From an uncultured Butyrivibrio sp. (GTDB lineage Bacteria > Bacillota > Clostridia > Lachnospirales > Lachnospiraceae), in contig CAMNEA010000003.1 of assembly GCA_946536145.1 (NCBI GenBank), positions 1-64,000 of the forward strand: 64,000 bases of DNA. The letters run 5' to 3'. Under the pieces are notes generated by a model that was given only the letters and a program-made list of their open reading frames with translations, ran no database searches and was not told where the DNA came from. A program made the position numbers and the translations under genes. Each line of letters begins with the position of its first letter. The stretch's first letter is position 1. Below are positions 17,588 through 26,282 of the stretch, piece after piece.

Positions 17588-19264
17588 ATGTATGAAGATG
17601 AAAAAAACGAACAGCTATTCAATAATACAGAATCCGCTGCAGGAAGTGCTCAGGGTACGGATCAGTGGAATGTAAATAGAACGACAAATACCAACCCTTA
17701 CAGCGGGTATTCAAACGGAGCCTTCAGTGGTCAGAACACCGTGAACAATCAGAACAGCTACGGCGGACAGAGCACTTATGGCAGCACCGGAAGCTACGCA
17801 GGCAGCTATGGCAACAACAACGCAGGCACCTACAGCTACTCATACGGACAGAGCAGCTACAACTACAATCAAAACGGACAGCCTGCCTATGGCACATATC
17901 AGTACAATGCCTCCAATATAGGAAGCCAGACGGTACAGACTCCGCCTGTTAAGAAAAAACATACATTTGCAATTATCGTTGCTATTGCGGCGGCACTGGC
18001 TCTTGTGGCAGGGGGAACCTATTTCGCATATAACACTGTGTTCAGAGGATCGGGACTTTTTGCATCCGGAACCGAGGAGGAAGCTGTAATTGATGAGCCG
18101 GAGGCCATCGATGAGACAGCTCAGGACGACTCCCGTGATGCTGAATCAGACGATACGCAGATCCAGACCACGACAGTGAGCGGAGAGACCATGGCTGTTG
18201 TGACGGACGTGACGGCAGTTGTTGATGAAGTTATGCCTGCTATGGTAATGATCCACAATAATTACACGGCATCCGCAAGCTTCTTTGGATATGTACAGCA
18301 GGAAGAGGCTACTGCATCGGGAAGCGGCATCATTGTTGGAGAGAATGACTCAGAGCTGCTCATTGCAACCAACTACCACGTTATAGAAGGCGCTGACTCG
18401 CTTGAAGTTATATTTACAGATGACTCTACAGTTGAAGCTGTTGTAAAAGGAACAGATTCTGATATGGATCTTGCCGTTATCGCTGTTATGCTTGACGACA
18501 TCTCCGGTGACACAAGGGATTCAATTAAGATCGCAACACTGGGAGACAGCAACGCACTTAAGCTTGGTGAGCCCGCTATTGCCATAGGTAATGCGCTTGG
18601 ATATGGCCAGTCAGTTACTACAGGTGTTATTTCAGCAGTAAACCGTGATGTTGAGCTTGAGGATGGAGTTTCACAGACTTTTATTCAGACTGATGCAGCA
18701 ATTAACCCCGGTAACTCAGGTGGTGCACTTCTTAACCTCCAGGGTGAAGTTATAGGTATCAACTCCAATAAGATTGGCGGAGATACAATTGAAGGAATGG
18801 GATATGCCATCCCCATCTCTGTTGCACAGCCTATAATCGACAAGCTTATGAACGAGCAGACAAGGCTCAAGGTTTCAAGTGCCGACCGCGGATACATCGG
18901 CATATCAGGAGTCAGTGTTACTGCTGAGGTATCCCAGGGCTACGGTATCCCTCGCGGAGTATATGTTGCAGAGGTTACAAGAGGCGGCGGAGCAGAAGCT
19001 GCAGGCCTTGCAAAAGGCGATGTAATAACTGAGTTTGACGGTGAGGAGATAACATCAATGGATGATCTCCAGAACAGACTTCAGTACTATGCAGCAGGAA
19101 CAGAAGTTTCTATAAAGGTAATGAGACAGAACGGACAGGAGTACACAGAAGCTACCTACAATGTAACGCTTGGACATGCAGCAAAGACTGCGGGAGAAAG
19201 TGATTCGAATGCAGGTGAGCAGGATGATCATATGCACGAGTATGAAGAAGAGGGCGGACACTGA
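17588..19264 (+). CDS. Membrane-anchored HtrA/DegP-like serine protease with PDZ
   Basis: 558 residues. Residues 1-118 are cytoplasmic and low-complexity (Gly, Ser, Tyr, Asn, Gln rich). One membrane helix follows a KKK stop at about 120-150, then an acidic linker, the trypsin-like domain and one PDZ domain (about 430-530). The catalytic triad is His264 (NYHV), Asp294 (SDMDLAV) and Ser377 (NPGNSGGAL). The C-terminus is short and His/Glu rich. The protease faces outside and probably handles misfolded exported proteins. GGAAGGG precedes the ATG, with a possible -10 TATACT at 17546 but no good -35. A hairpin terminator follows. Confidence 0.93.
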   Translation: MYEDEKNEQLFNNTESAAGSAQGTDQWNVNRTTNTNPYSGYSNGAFSGQNTVNNQNSYGGQSTYGSTGSYAGSYGNNNAGTYSYSYGQSSYNYNQNGQPAYGTYQYNASNIGSQTVQTPPVKKKHTFAIIVAIAAALALVAGGTYFAYNTVFRGSGLFASGTEEEAVIDEPEAIDETAQDDSRDAESDDTQIQTTTVSGETMAVVTDVTAVVDEVMPAMVMIHNNYTASASFFGYVQQEEATASGSGIIVGENDSELLIATNYHVIEGADSLEVIFTDDSTVEAVVKGTDSDMDLAVIAVMLDDISGDTRDSIKIATLGDSNALKLGEPAIAIGNALGYGQSVTTGVISAVNRDVELEDGVSQTFIQTDAAINPGNSGGALLNLQGEVIGINSNKIGGDTIEGMGYAIPISVAQPIIDKLMNEQTRLKVSSADRGYIGISGVSVTAEVSQGYGIPRGVYVAEVTRGGGAEAAGLAKGDVITEFDGEEITSMDDLQNRLQYYAAGTEVSIKVMRQNGQEYTEATYNVTLGHAAKTAGESDSNAGEQDDHMHEYEEEGGH

Positions 19265-19317
19265 TCAAAACAGTGATGCTGATCATCAGAGTTTAAATAA
19301 AATTACATAAATGGCAA

Positions 19318-19352
19318 AGCCGCAGGGAATATAGTTTCTCTGCGGTTTTTGT
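19318..19352 (+). terminator. Terminator of the HtrA gene
   Basis: CCGCAG (19320-19325) pairs with CTGCGG (19340-19345), with partial pairing inside the loop, followed by TTTTTGTTTG. Confidence 0.8.
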
Positions 19353-19411
19353 TTGTTGTAAAGGGTATATGGTGATAAAATAGTTATAATAATTATGCAA
19401 TGGAGGATGTT

Positions 19412-19702
19412 ATGGGAGTAAACAGTATAGACGCTGAAGACGATCAGTTTGCATACCGCTACGATACGCAGCTTCTCATCGACAGAAGAGATGAGGATCT
19501 TGATGAGGATGAGATCGCAGATTATATAACGGAGAACTTTGAGGGTAATTCGCTCATCGCAGCAGGAGACGAGGATCTGGTCAAGATTCATTTTCACACC
19601 AATGAACCATGGAAGCTTCTTGAGTATTGTAACAGCATAGGTGAGATCTATGACATCGTGGTGGAGGATATGATACGTCAGGCTAATGGACTGCAGGGAT
19701 AA
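19412..19702 (+). CDS. Free-standing FakA/YloV C-terminal-like module
   Basis: 96 residues from ATG 19412, chosen because GGAGG stands 6 bases before it; an in-frame ATG at 19400 overlaps that site. The segment GDEDLVKIHFHTNEPWKLLE and the following GEIYDIVVEDM resemble the part of fatty-acid kinase FakA (YloV, dihydroxyacetone-kinase-like) that follows the kinase domain, with its conserved HxHT element. No kinase (DhaL) domain is present. It may assist a DegV/FakB-type protein or a full FakA encoded elsewhere. It is followed 24 bases later by the diguanylate cyclase gene and may be co-transcribed with it. A TATAAT at 19385-19390 lies upstream, but without a well-spaced -35. Confidence 0.6.
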   Translation: MGVNSIDAEDDQFAYRYDTQLLIDRRDEDLDEDEIADYITENFEGNSLIAAGDEDLVKIHFHTNEPWKLLEYCNSIGEIYDIVVEDMIRQANGLQG

Positions 19703-19725
19703 TACCTGTCCGGGAGGATAGTCCC

Positions 19726-20817
19726 ATGGGATTGTTTAACAGACTCTTAGGCTTTCTCAATAAGGAATCCCGCAATGAAGATGAGGCAAACGGGCTGCTC
19801 CTTTTAATAAGGAGAGTGATCATGGTTATGATGCCGTTTTATCTTGTGATGGGCATATATTCCGCAGTCATTCATCTTGGGTTAAAACCGTGCCTGATCT
19901 TTTTTGCCGGGTTTGTTATTTATGCCGGCATATTTGCCGAATCGTATACCAGAAATTCAAAGATATGTCTTACTTATCTGATAATCAGTGCCACGATCAT
20001 AACAGGTTTTCTGACCGTGGTTTTCGGATGGAGAGCTTCTTTCCAGAATTTTATCTATATCAATTTTCTTATACTGTGGTATGATCCGACGAGCGGCCGC
20101 AGGGAAAAGATTCTCTCGAGTATGGCAATGGGCATGGCCATTTGCCTGATTTCGTATCTCACACCATTTGGGGCGTCGATCCTTGTGCCAAATACGCCGC
20201 CGCACTTTTTTATCGTATATACCAATATTATTCTCTTTTCTGTCTGCCTTGCCATAGTGGCTTATCATTTCTGCAACCAGTATATTGAGTCCGAGTACAG
20301 GCTGAGGGAGTACAACAGGAAACTGAAGGAGATGTCAGAGACAGATCCGCTGACCGGTCTTATGAACAGGCGGTTTATGCAGGATGAACTCGAAGAGATG
20401 AGAAGAGAGAGTAAGTCGGAGAAATATCTCTTTTGCATTGCTATAGGAGATATTGATTTCTTTAAGAAAATCAATGATACATACGGACATGATGCCGGAG
20501 ACTTTATATTATCGGAGATTGCAGGTATTTTTAAGGAATACATGAAAGGTACAGGCTACGTTGCGAGATGGGGCGGTGAGGAATTTTTGTTCGTGCTTCC
20601 AAGAGTAAACGGAGACGAGGGGCTTAAGATACTTGACGGCCTGCGAAGGACAATAGAGCAGAAGGAATTTAGTTTTGAAGGTACGCCGATAAAGGTCACG
20701 ATGACTTTCGGGATAGATGAATACAGCGAGATAAGCGGTATTGAAAGGACGATAGCGGAAGCTGATAAAAAGCTTTATATAGGCAAACAGAGCGGCAGAA
20801 ACAGAGTAATCTTTTAA
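19726..20817 (+). CDS. Membrane diguanylate cyclase
   Basis: 363 residues. The first 190 residues hold about six membrane helices with short loops. The GGDEF domain follows a DPLTGLMNRR start, with intact metal site (IGDIDFFKKINDTYGHDAGD) and an active GGEEF motif at 283-287. No RxxD inhibitory site is present upstream of the motif. It should make cyclic di-GMP from two GTP at the membrane. The signal is unknown. Ribosome site GGGAGG 9 bases before the ATG. Confidence 0.92.
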   Translation: MGLFNRLLGFLNKESRNEDEANGLLLLIRRVIMVMMPFYLVMGIYSAVIHLGLKPCLIFFAGFVIYAGIFAESYTRNSKICLTYLIISATIITGFLTVVFGWRASFQNFIYINFLILWYDPTSGRREKILSSMAMGMAICLISYLTPFGASILVPNTPPHFFIVYTNIILFSVCLAIVAYHFCNQYIESEYRLREYNRKLKEMSETDPLTGLMNRRFMQDELEEMRRESKSEKYLFCIAIGDIDFFKKINDTYGHDAGDFILSEIAGIFKEYMKGTGYVARWGGEEFLFVLPRVNGDEGLKILDGLRRTIEQKEFSFEGTPIKVTMTFGIDEYSEISGIERTIAEADKKLYIGKQSGRNRVIF

Positions 20818-20835
20818 GGTCTTACGGAGGTTTTA

Positions 20836-21318
20836 ATGAACGAACAGATGAAAAAGGCAGGCAGGGACATTTCTTTAAAAATGGCAGTTACCATGAGCTT
20901 TTTTATGTCACTTATCGGGAATCTGTCATCGGGGCATTTCACAATACCCGGCTTTTTGGTGAGTTTCATTCTGAGTTTTCTGATCAGTCTTGCGATAGGA
21001 CTGATAATCCCGATGGGAAAGGCATGCGGCGCAGTGTGCGGTGCGCTCGGCCTAAAGAGAGGATCGCTTTCGGCAAGACTTATGGAGAGCTTTGTCTCAA
21101 ACCTGATCTATACACCTTTAATGACTCTTGCAATGGTCTTCTTCGCCTATAATATGGCGATGAAAAATAGCGGAGGCATGGCAGCGCTGAACTTTGGAGA
21201 GATGCTTGCGCACTCGCTTATCATCTGTTTTGCGGCAGGCTATATTATCATTTTCATCGTTCAGCCGATTTTTATGAAGCAGGCAATGAAGAAATATGGC
21301 ATAAACAGACCTGAATGA
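20836..21318 (+). CDS. Four-helix membrane protein, DUF2798-like
   Basis: 160 residues with about four membrane helices (20-40, 45-65, 95-115, 128-150) and a positively charged loop. The helix pattern and the SLIGNLSSG and FIVQPIFMKQ segments resemble the DUF2798 family, but this is not certain. GGAGG precedes the ATG. It lies 18 bases after the cyclase gene, and its stop overlaps an in-frame ATG of the next gene. Function unknown. Confidence 0.65.
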   Translation: MNEQMKKAGRDISLKMAVTMSFFMSLIGNLSSGHFTIPGFLVSFILSFLISLAIGLIIPMGKACGAVCGALGLKRGSLSARLMESFVSNLIYTPLMTLAMVFFAYNMAMKNSGGMAALNFGEMLAHSLIICFAAGYIIIFIVQPIFMKQAMKKYGINRPE

Positions 21319-21344
21319 TTTTGGAGGATATGGAGGGAAAGAGG

Positions 21345-21974
21345 ATGAATGAGATGATCTTAAGGAGAAATGAGCTTCTGGCTAAGAAGGTCATTAAGGG
21401 GCTGGAATCAAGGAACATGACAGGATACTATGCTGCCGGCAGTGGTGAGGCTTTGGAAAAGGCGCTTGAACTCATTGCTGAGGGAAGCAGTGTCACAATG
21501 GGCGGTGCTATGAGCGCATGGGAGATCGGTCTTGTGGACGCGCTCAAAAAGGGCAATTACAACTTTATTGACAGGGATGCAGCTGAGGATAAGAGGGCAG
21601 CAATGCTCGCAGCCTACGACGCCGATGTATTTCTCTCAAGTGTCAATGCCATGACTGATGACGGAATACTGGTCAATATCGACGGCAATTCCAACAGAGT
21701 GTCGGCAATTGCTCAGGGACCGAGGAAAGTCCTGTTTATAGTTGGCATGAACAAGATATGCAGCGACCTCGACAGTGCGATGAAGAGGGCCAGGAATGTG
21801 GCAGCTCCTATCAATGCCCAGCGCTTTGGGCTGTCTACGCCATGCGCAAAAACCGGAGCCTGCATGGATTGCAAGTCGCCTGATACCATCTGCTGCCAGT
21901 TTCTGATAACGCGCTATTCAAGGCACAAGGACAGGATACATGTGATCCTTGTAAATGACAATCTGGGATTCTGA
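21345..21974 (+). CDS. LUD-domain protein (LutC/YkgG-like)
   Basis: 209 residues from ATG 21345, with GGAGGG 7 bases upstream; earlier in-frame ATGs at 21315 and 21330 have poorer ribosome sites. The sequence has the LUD fold features: an N-terminal helix, GSGEALEKAL, GGAMSAWEIG, NAMTDDGILVNIDGN and the C-terminal Cys cluster CAKTGACMDCKSPDTICC. Family members take part in lactate use (LutC) or are uncharacterised. No LutA or LutB gene is adjacent, so the substrate is unknown. Confidence 0.8.
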   Translation: MNEMILRRNELLAKKVIKGLESRNMTGYYAAGSGEALEKALELIAEGSSVTMGGAMSAWEIGLVDALKKGNYNFIDRDAAEDKRAAMLAAYDADVFLSSVNAMTDDGILVNIDGNSNRVSAIAQGPRKVLFIVGMNKICSDLDSAMKRARNVAAPINAQRFGLSTPCAKTGACMDCKSPDTICCQFLITRYSRHKDRIHVILVNDNLGF

Positions 21975-21975
21975 T

Positions 21976-22650
21976 ATGGATAAAATGAGAATTAAAGCGG
22001 TGCTCTTCGATCTCGACGGGACACTGACAGATACCGAAAAATACTACCAGAAGGCGTGGCCTGAGGCACTCAGGCATTTTGGATACGAGGTAAGTGATGA
22101 CTTCGCTCTGGAATTCAGGTCTCTCGGAAGGCCTTTTGCGCCGCTGAGATTCAGGGAGATGTTTGGCGAGGACTTCGACTATCAGGCGGTGAGAGAGTAC
22201 AGGAAGCTTCTGGTTGAGGACATTATAAGGGAAAACGGCATTCCCCTAAAGCCCGGAGCAAGGCAGATCCTTGGATGGCTGCGGGAAAACGGCATTCTTA
22301 CCGCTCTGGTGACTGCCAATAACTTTGGAAGGGCCGAGAGATATCTCAAAAAGATAGATCTGTTTGACTGTTTCGACAAGATAATCTGCGCGAACATGGT
22401 TGAAAAGGGAAAACCTGCACCTGACATCTATGCCTATGCCTGCAGGGAGCTTAAGCTTGATCCCGGCGAGACCTTTGCCGTGGAGGATTCTCCAAATGGT
22501 GTAACGAGCGCGTACCTTGCGGGGTGCAACGTGATAATGGTGCCCGACCTCACAGAGCCGGATGAAGAGCTTAGCCGCAAGCTATACAGGCGTGTAGATG
22601 AACTTATGGATATTAAAGATCTGATAAATGTAAAACGAACCACCGGCTAA
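21976..22650 (+). CDS. HAD-family phosphatase, beta-phosphoglucomutase-like
   Basis: 224 residues from ATG 21976, one base after the LUD stop; another ATG at 21985 is possible. HAD motif I is FDLDGTLTD, motif II lies in VTANN, motif III in KGKPAPDIY and motif IV is VEDSPNG. The helical cap after motif I (C1 type) places it with phosphoglucomutase/phosphoglycolate phosphatase-like members. Substrate unknown. The stop codon TAA sits in the loop of a perfect hairpin shared with the convergent prs gene. Confidence 0.85.
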   Translation: MDKMRIKAVLFDLDGTLTDTEKYYQKAWPEALRHFGYEVSDDFALEFRSLGRPFAPLRFREMFGEDFDYQAVREYRKLLVEDIIRENGIPLKPGARQILGWLRENGILTALVTANNFGRAERYLKKIDLFDCFDKIICANMVEKGKPAPDIYAYACRELKLDPGETFAVEDSPNGVTSAYLAGCNVIMVPDLTEPDEELSRKLYRRVDELMDIKDLINVKRTTG

Positions 22651-22661
22651 GCCGGTGGTTC
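22637..22661. terminator. Bidirectional terminator with the stop codon in its loop
   Basis: Perfect 11-bp stem GAACCACCGGC (22637-22647) and GCCGGTGGTTC (22651-22661). The loop is TAA, the stop of the HAD gene. It lies 3 bases from the end of the convergent prs gene. On the minus strand the hairpin is followed by GTTTTAC. Confidence 0.85.
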
Positions 22662-22664
22662 TCA

Positions 22665-23885
22665 TTATTTCTGCTGCTTTTTCTCAGCTTCGAGCGATGC
22701 CCTTAGCTCTCCGCTTTTGTATCTCTCAATTATGTTGTTGATTCGCTCAACGGGATTTAACAGATCGCTGATCGATGCGTCATGATTGAGGGTATCTATG
22801 AGATAGGCAATATACTTACTCATATCACAGCTTATATACCACTCCCTGGAAAGAAGCTCGGGTGTCTGGTATATAAGATTTGTGGTGAGAACTCTGTCAA
22901 TAATGCCCTCTTTATAAGCTTTGTCAAATTCTTCAAGACCGCTGGTAAACAGACCGAAGGTTGAAAATGCATAGATCCTTGAAGCCTTGCGGTCTTTTAA
23001 AGCCCGCGCCACATCCAGCATGCTCTCTCCTGAGGATATCATGTCATCAACTATGATCACCGACTTGCCTTCTACGCTTGTCCCAAGGAATTCATGGGAT
23101 ACAATGGGGTTCCTGCCGTCAACTACGGTTGTGTAGTCGCGCCTCTTGTAGAACATGCCCACATCGAGTCCGAGGACACTGGCAAGATAGATTGCCCTGC
23201 TCATTCCACCCTCATCGGGGCTTATTACCATCATGTGCTCGGAATCTATCTTAAGATCCCATACATTGCGAAGCAGAGCCTTTATAAACTGATAAGTTGT
23301 TCTTACGGTCTCAAAACCATTTAATGGGATAGCGTTCTGAACCCTGGCATCATGCGCGTCAAAGGTGATGATGTTGTCAACACCCATATTGACGAGCTCC
23401 TGAAGAGCGATCGCACAGTCGAGGGACTCACGGGAACTTCTTTTATGCTGTCTGGACTCGTAGAGGAAGGGCATGATAACTGTTATCCTTCTGGCCTTGC
23501 CTCCAACGGCAGCAATGATTCTTTTAAGATCCTGATAATGATCATCGGGAGACATGTGATTGATCTGACCAAAGAGTGAATATGTCTCGGAATAGTTACA
23601 GACATCAACGATAAGATAGAGGTCATCACCTCTTACCGAAGTCTTGATAACACCTTTTGCTTCGCCTGTACCGAACCTTGGGATCTCGGCATCCAGAATA
23701 TAAGTGGGGCGCTCATAGCCGGTGAAAGCAAGGCTGCCCTTATGCTCGTTCTCCCTCTCTGCTCTCCACTTTACAAGGTAATAATCTACCTTTTCGGCGA
23801 GAGGTCTGGTGCCTTTTAAAGGGATCATGCCCAGAGAACCAACAGGTATGGTCTCAAGATTACGCTTTTCTTCTCTCTTTGGCAT
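22665..23885 (-). CDS. prs: Ribose-phosphate pyrophosphokinase, long form
   Basis: 406 residues against the usual 310-320. PRPP synthetase features are present: a YESRQHKRSSRES flexible loop, the FDAHDARVQ metal region, SPDEGGMSRA and the PRPP-binding VIIVDDMISSGES. The extra length is mainly N-terminal (about 75 residues before the GVIKTSVRG strand), with a C-terminal tail. It makes PRPP from ribose-5-phosphate and ATP for nucleotide, His and Trp synthesis. The ATG overlaps the stop of the helicase-loader gene by one base, indicating coupling. Confidence 0.9.
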   Translation of the reverse strand: MPKREEKRNLETIPVGSLGMIPLKGTRPLAEKVDYYLVKWRAERENEHKGSLAFTGYERPTYILDAEIPRFGTGEAKGVIKTSVRGDDLYLIVDVCNYSETYSLFGQINHMSPDDHYQDLKRIIAAVGGKARRITVIMPFLYESRQHKRSSRESLDCAIALQELVNMGVDNIITFDAHDARVQNAIPLNGFETVRTTYQFIKALLRNVWDLKIDSEHMMVISPDEGGMSRAIYLASVLGLDVGMFYKRRDYTTVVDGRNPIVSHEFLGTSVEGKSVIIVDDMISSGESMLDVARALKDRKASRIYAFSTFGLFTSGLEEFDKAYKEGIIDRVLTTNLIYQTPELLSREWYISCDMSKYIAYLIDTLNHDASISDLLNPVERINNIIERYKSGELRASLEAEKKQQK

Positions 23886-24868
23886 TATTTCACATCCTCG
23901 CTTTCTTTTTTGGCAATTTTCTGTATTTTGCGAATATCCTGACCGGACAGCTTAAGTATCCGATAGTTGCTTGTAACCCTCGAGAAAACACGATCTGAAT
24001 ATGTATGCTGCAACTGCTCGAGTGACAGATTGGTGGTTATGATTGTGGCTCTCTTGCGCATATCTCTCTCGTTGATAATGGAGAAGAGCTCGGATGCAAC
24101 AAAAGAAGTGGTAAGCTCTGTCCCAAGGTCATCAATAATTAAAAGCTCACATCCATAAAGATCATCATATATAGCTTTGCGATCCTGCTTGCCATTGTTA
24201 TCAAAGGTGTTTCGGGAAAGGAGCTTAAACAGCTCCAGTGAGCTGAAATACAGTACCGAATGACCTTTTCTGAGCAGTTCATCTGCGATACAAATGGACA
24301 AGAAGGATTTGCCCGTACCAACTGTACCATAAATAAAGAGATTTTGGTAGTCAGACCCAAAATTATTTATAAAATCTTCAGCCACTTCCTTGGCCTTCAG
24401 GAACCTGGTAAGATCTTCGCCCTGGTAGTATTTGGCAGTCATCTTCCTGAAATTGCAGGATCTTGTAAGAATCCGGAGACCTGATTTGTCGTATAGGGTC
24501 TCGATTATCTTCTGCCTGAAGCAGTGGCACTTTTCATTACCTATATAGCCGGTGTCCCTGCAGTCCTGACAGGTATAACCCATCTCAAGAAAATCCGGAG
24601 CATATCCGGATTCGATAAGAAGGAGCTGCTTTTGCCTGGAAAGCTCCAAAAGTTTATTCTTCAGGATGCTCCGGTCGAGTTTTTCTCCGGCAATAAGTCT
24701 TTTGCCGAAGTCAACGCTGGCAGAAGCTGTTTCTTCGTCCAGCTCTTTGTAGCCCGGAACACTTTCATAGACACTCTGAAGACGCTCCTCGAGTTCCTGC
24801 CTGTGAATGGAGCGTCTGTTTTCATATTCGTGCATTATTGCGTCATACTGAGCATTGGTCAATGCCAT
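23885..24868 (-). CDS. DnaC/DnaI-like replicative helicase loader
   Basis: 327 residues from ATG 24868 (MALTNAQYDA), with AAGGAG 9 bases upstream; the frame extends 57 codons further but there is no ribosome site there. An N-terminal helical part is followed by a Cys/His cluster (Cys100, Cys103, Cys114, Cys116) that probably binds zinc, then the AAA+ module: Walker A GTVGTGKS (181-188), Walker B LLIIDDLG (242-249), and the arginine-finger region SDRVFSRV. It matches DnaI/DnaC helicase loaders in length and layout. Adjacent to the DnaD-like gene, as expected for a primosome pair. Confidence 0.9.
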   Translation of the reverse strand: MALTNAQYDAIMHEYENRRSIHRQELEERLQSVYESVPGYKELDEETASASVDFGKRLIAGEKLDRSILKNKLLELSRQKQLLLIESGYAPDFLEMGYTCQDCRDTGYIGNEKCHCFRQKIIETLYDKSGLRILTRSCNFRKMTAKYYQGEDLTRFLKAKEVAEDFINNFGSDYQNLFIYGTVGTGKSFLSICIADELLRKGHSVLYFSSLELFKLLSRNTFDNNGKQDRKAIYDDLYGCELLIIDDLGTELTTSFVASELFSIINERDMRKRATIITTNLSLEQLQHTYSDRVFSRVTSNYRILKLSGQDIRKIQKIAKKESEDVK

Positions 24869-24894
24869 ACGGAAATTCTCCTTAAAAAACTTAA

Positions 24895-24948
24895 CCCTGT
24901 ACGTGTTCCGGGGAGGGCGGATGCCGCCGCCGGACCAATAGTACAGGG
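24895..24948 (-). other. Structured gap between the DnaD-like and loader genes
   Basis: CCCTGTAC (24895-24902) pairs with GTACAGGG (24941-24948), enclosing GGCGG-atg-CCGCC and a short TTCCGG/CCGGA pairing. It lies in the 130-base gap upstream of the helicase-loader start and could be a leader hairpin, an RNase site or a weak attenuator. There is no T-run on the minus strand. Confidence 0.55.
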
Positions 24949-24998
24949 TCGAGCTCATGTGAATGATTTGATCTGATTCCCCAATACAGATCGAAAGT

Positions 24999-26129
24999 TT
25001 AGTTGTCCAGAAGCTGTTTTTCCAGTTCAGTGAAATCATAGCTGTTTTCCTGAATCTGAGTAAAACGGTTCCTGGTTACGCCAGGGCGGATAGATGATCC
25101 GTCTAAACGAAGATTGGTATCGATGGATGATTTGGAAGCTGCGGATCTCTTTTTTGCAAGCTCTGCGGTAAAAAGATCATCCAGTCTGGCAATGTCCTCC
25201 TTGGTAGAAACGCTGTTCTCATGCCAGCTTCGAAGAATCTTGTCACAGTACTTCAGACGATTCTTCTGTGTCGCCATAACAGTGCGGTCGCAGGCTTCCA
25301 AAATTATTTCCATCGTAAACCCCAGCTCCCCGCCCCACTTACTAATAAAGGATACTTCCTTGTCAGTGGGACTGTTTTCCATACCGAGTGAGCGCATGAT
25401 AGCAGTTATGTTACTGTCATGCCTTCCGATTTCTGCTTGTGCCTGCTTAGGCGACTTGATGCCTTTCTGATTCCAGTTGATGGCAACTTTCTCCATGTAT
25501 CTGAAATCTTTCTTATGGTTACCTGCGCAGTACTGCATCAGGTAATCCAGGAGGTCTTCTGAAAAGTGCAGTTCATCATGTATGTAATATACAGTGGACA
25601 TCTCTGTCGGTGTCAGCGGCCTTCCGTAGTATGACTCTGCAAGAAACAGGAGATTAGACCCTGCTGACTGCTTGAACTGCGATAGCTGCATGGCAGAGTA
25701 GTGCGGCTTTTCGGGAACTGCGCCGGCTTTTTCCACTGCCTGCTCCTGCTGTCTGCTGTTTTGCAGCGGATACTGTATGAGGGACTCGGAAGAATCACTT
25801 TTTCTCCTGCCGTAGTACCTCTGAGCACCTGCGACAATGTCCTCCATATGTATACCTATAAGATTATGGGAGAGATCATATTCAAGGCTTATCAGGCCTT
25901 TTTTCTCCCAATACTTAAGTGATCGCAAAACATCTGATTCCGTGTGGTTGAATTTATCTGCCAGAGCCGTAACACTGGTAGGTAAATTCGCACTCATCAT
26001 ACGCAGTAAAAAGAGGTAGATCTTAATCTGCGCATCGTTTGCGTCCTGCATATATTCGTCAATAAAGATGTTGGAAACATAAGTAGAATCCTCCCCACAA
26101 TTAGAACTGATCGTCACACGCCCCATCAT
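24999..26129 (-). CDS. DnaD-domain primosome protein
   Basis: 376 residues starting MMGRVTISSN; either of the two ATGs (26129 or 26126) could be used, with AGGTGATG upstream. The N-terminal 100 residues form a winged helix (LPTSVTALADKF, VLRSLKYWEKKGLI). Residues about 150-235 match the DnaD C-terminal domain (GRPLTPTEMSTVYYIHDEL and the FRYMEKVAINW helix), and a second such region is partly visible afterwards (FISKWGGELGFTMEII). In Firmicutes, DnaD and DnaB act with the helicase loader at the origin and in restart. An extended -10 element lies upstream. Confidence 0.87.
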   Translation of the reverse strand: MMGRVTISSNCGEDSTYVSNIFIDEYMQDANDAQIKIYLFLLRMMSANLPTSVTALADKFNHTESDVLRSLKYWEKKGLISLEYDLSHNLIGIHMEDIVAGAQRYYGRRKSDSSESLIQYPLQNSRQQEQAVEKAGAVPEKPHYSAMQLSQFKQSAGSNLLFLAESYYGRPLTPTEMSTVYYIHDELHFSEDLLDYLMQYCAGNHKKDFRYMEKVAINWNQKGIKSPKQAQAEIGRHDSNITAIMRSLGMENSPTDKEVSFISKWGGELGFTMEIILEACDRTVMATQKNRLKYCDKILRSWHENSVSTKEDIARLDDLFTAELAKKRSAASKSSIDTNLRLDGSSIRPGVTRNRFTQIQENSYDFTELEKQLLDN

Positions 26130-26195
26130 AAACTTTCATCACCTACTTCATAAAATATCCGAAAAAGAATTGTTTGGTTCTTCGGAACAATTCAG

Positions 26196-26201
26196 ATTAT
26201 A
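26196..26201 (-). promoter_or_regulatory. Extended -10 promoter element before the DnaD-like gene
   Basis: On the minus strand the sequence reads TGCTATAAT, a TGnTATAAT extended -10 with TATAAT at 26201-26196. The -35 is weak. It is about 67 bases before the start codon. A small GTTC-CGAA-GAAC hairpin lies just downstream in the leader (26177-26188). Confidence 0.6.
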
Positions 26202-26282
26202 GCATGGGGATTTTTAAAATGATATGGAAAAAGTGACGAAGAAATCCAGTAAATATCAAGGGTTTCTTAATTGGAGGAGTTT

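Noticed and set aside
26177..26188. Possible LexA/SOS box (GTTC...GAAC) before the DnaD-like gene
   Set aside because: The half-sites are in the opposite order to the Firmicute GAAC-N4-GTTC consensus.
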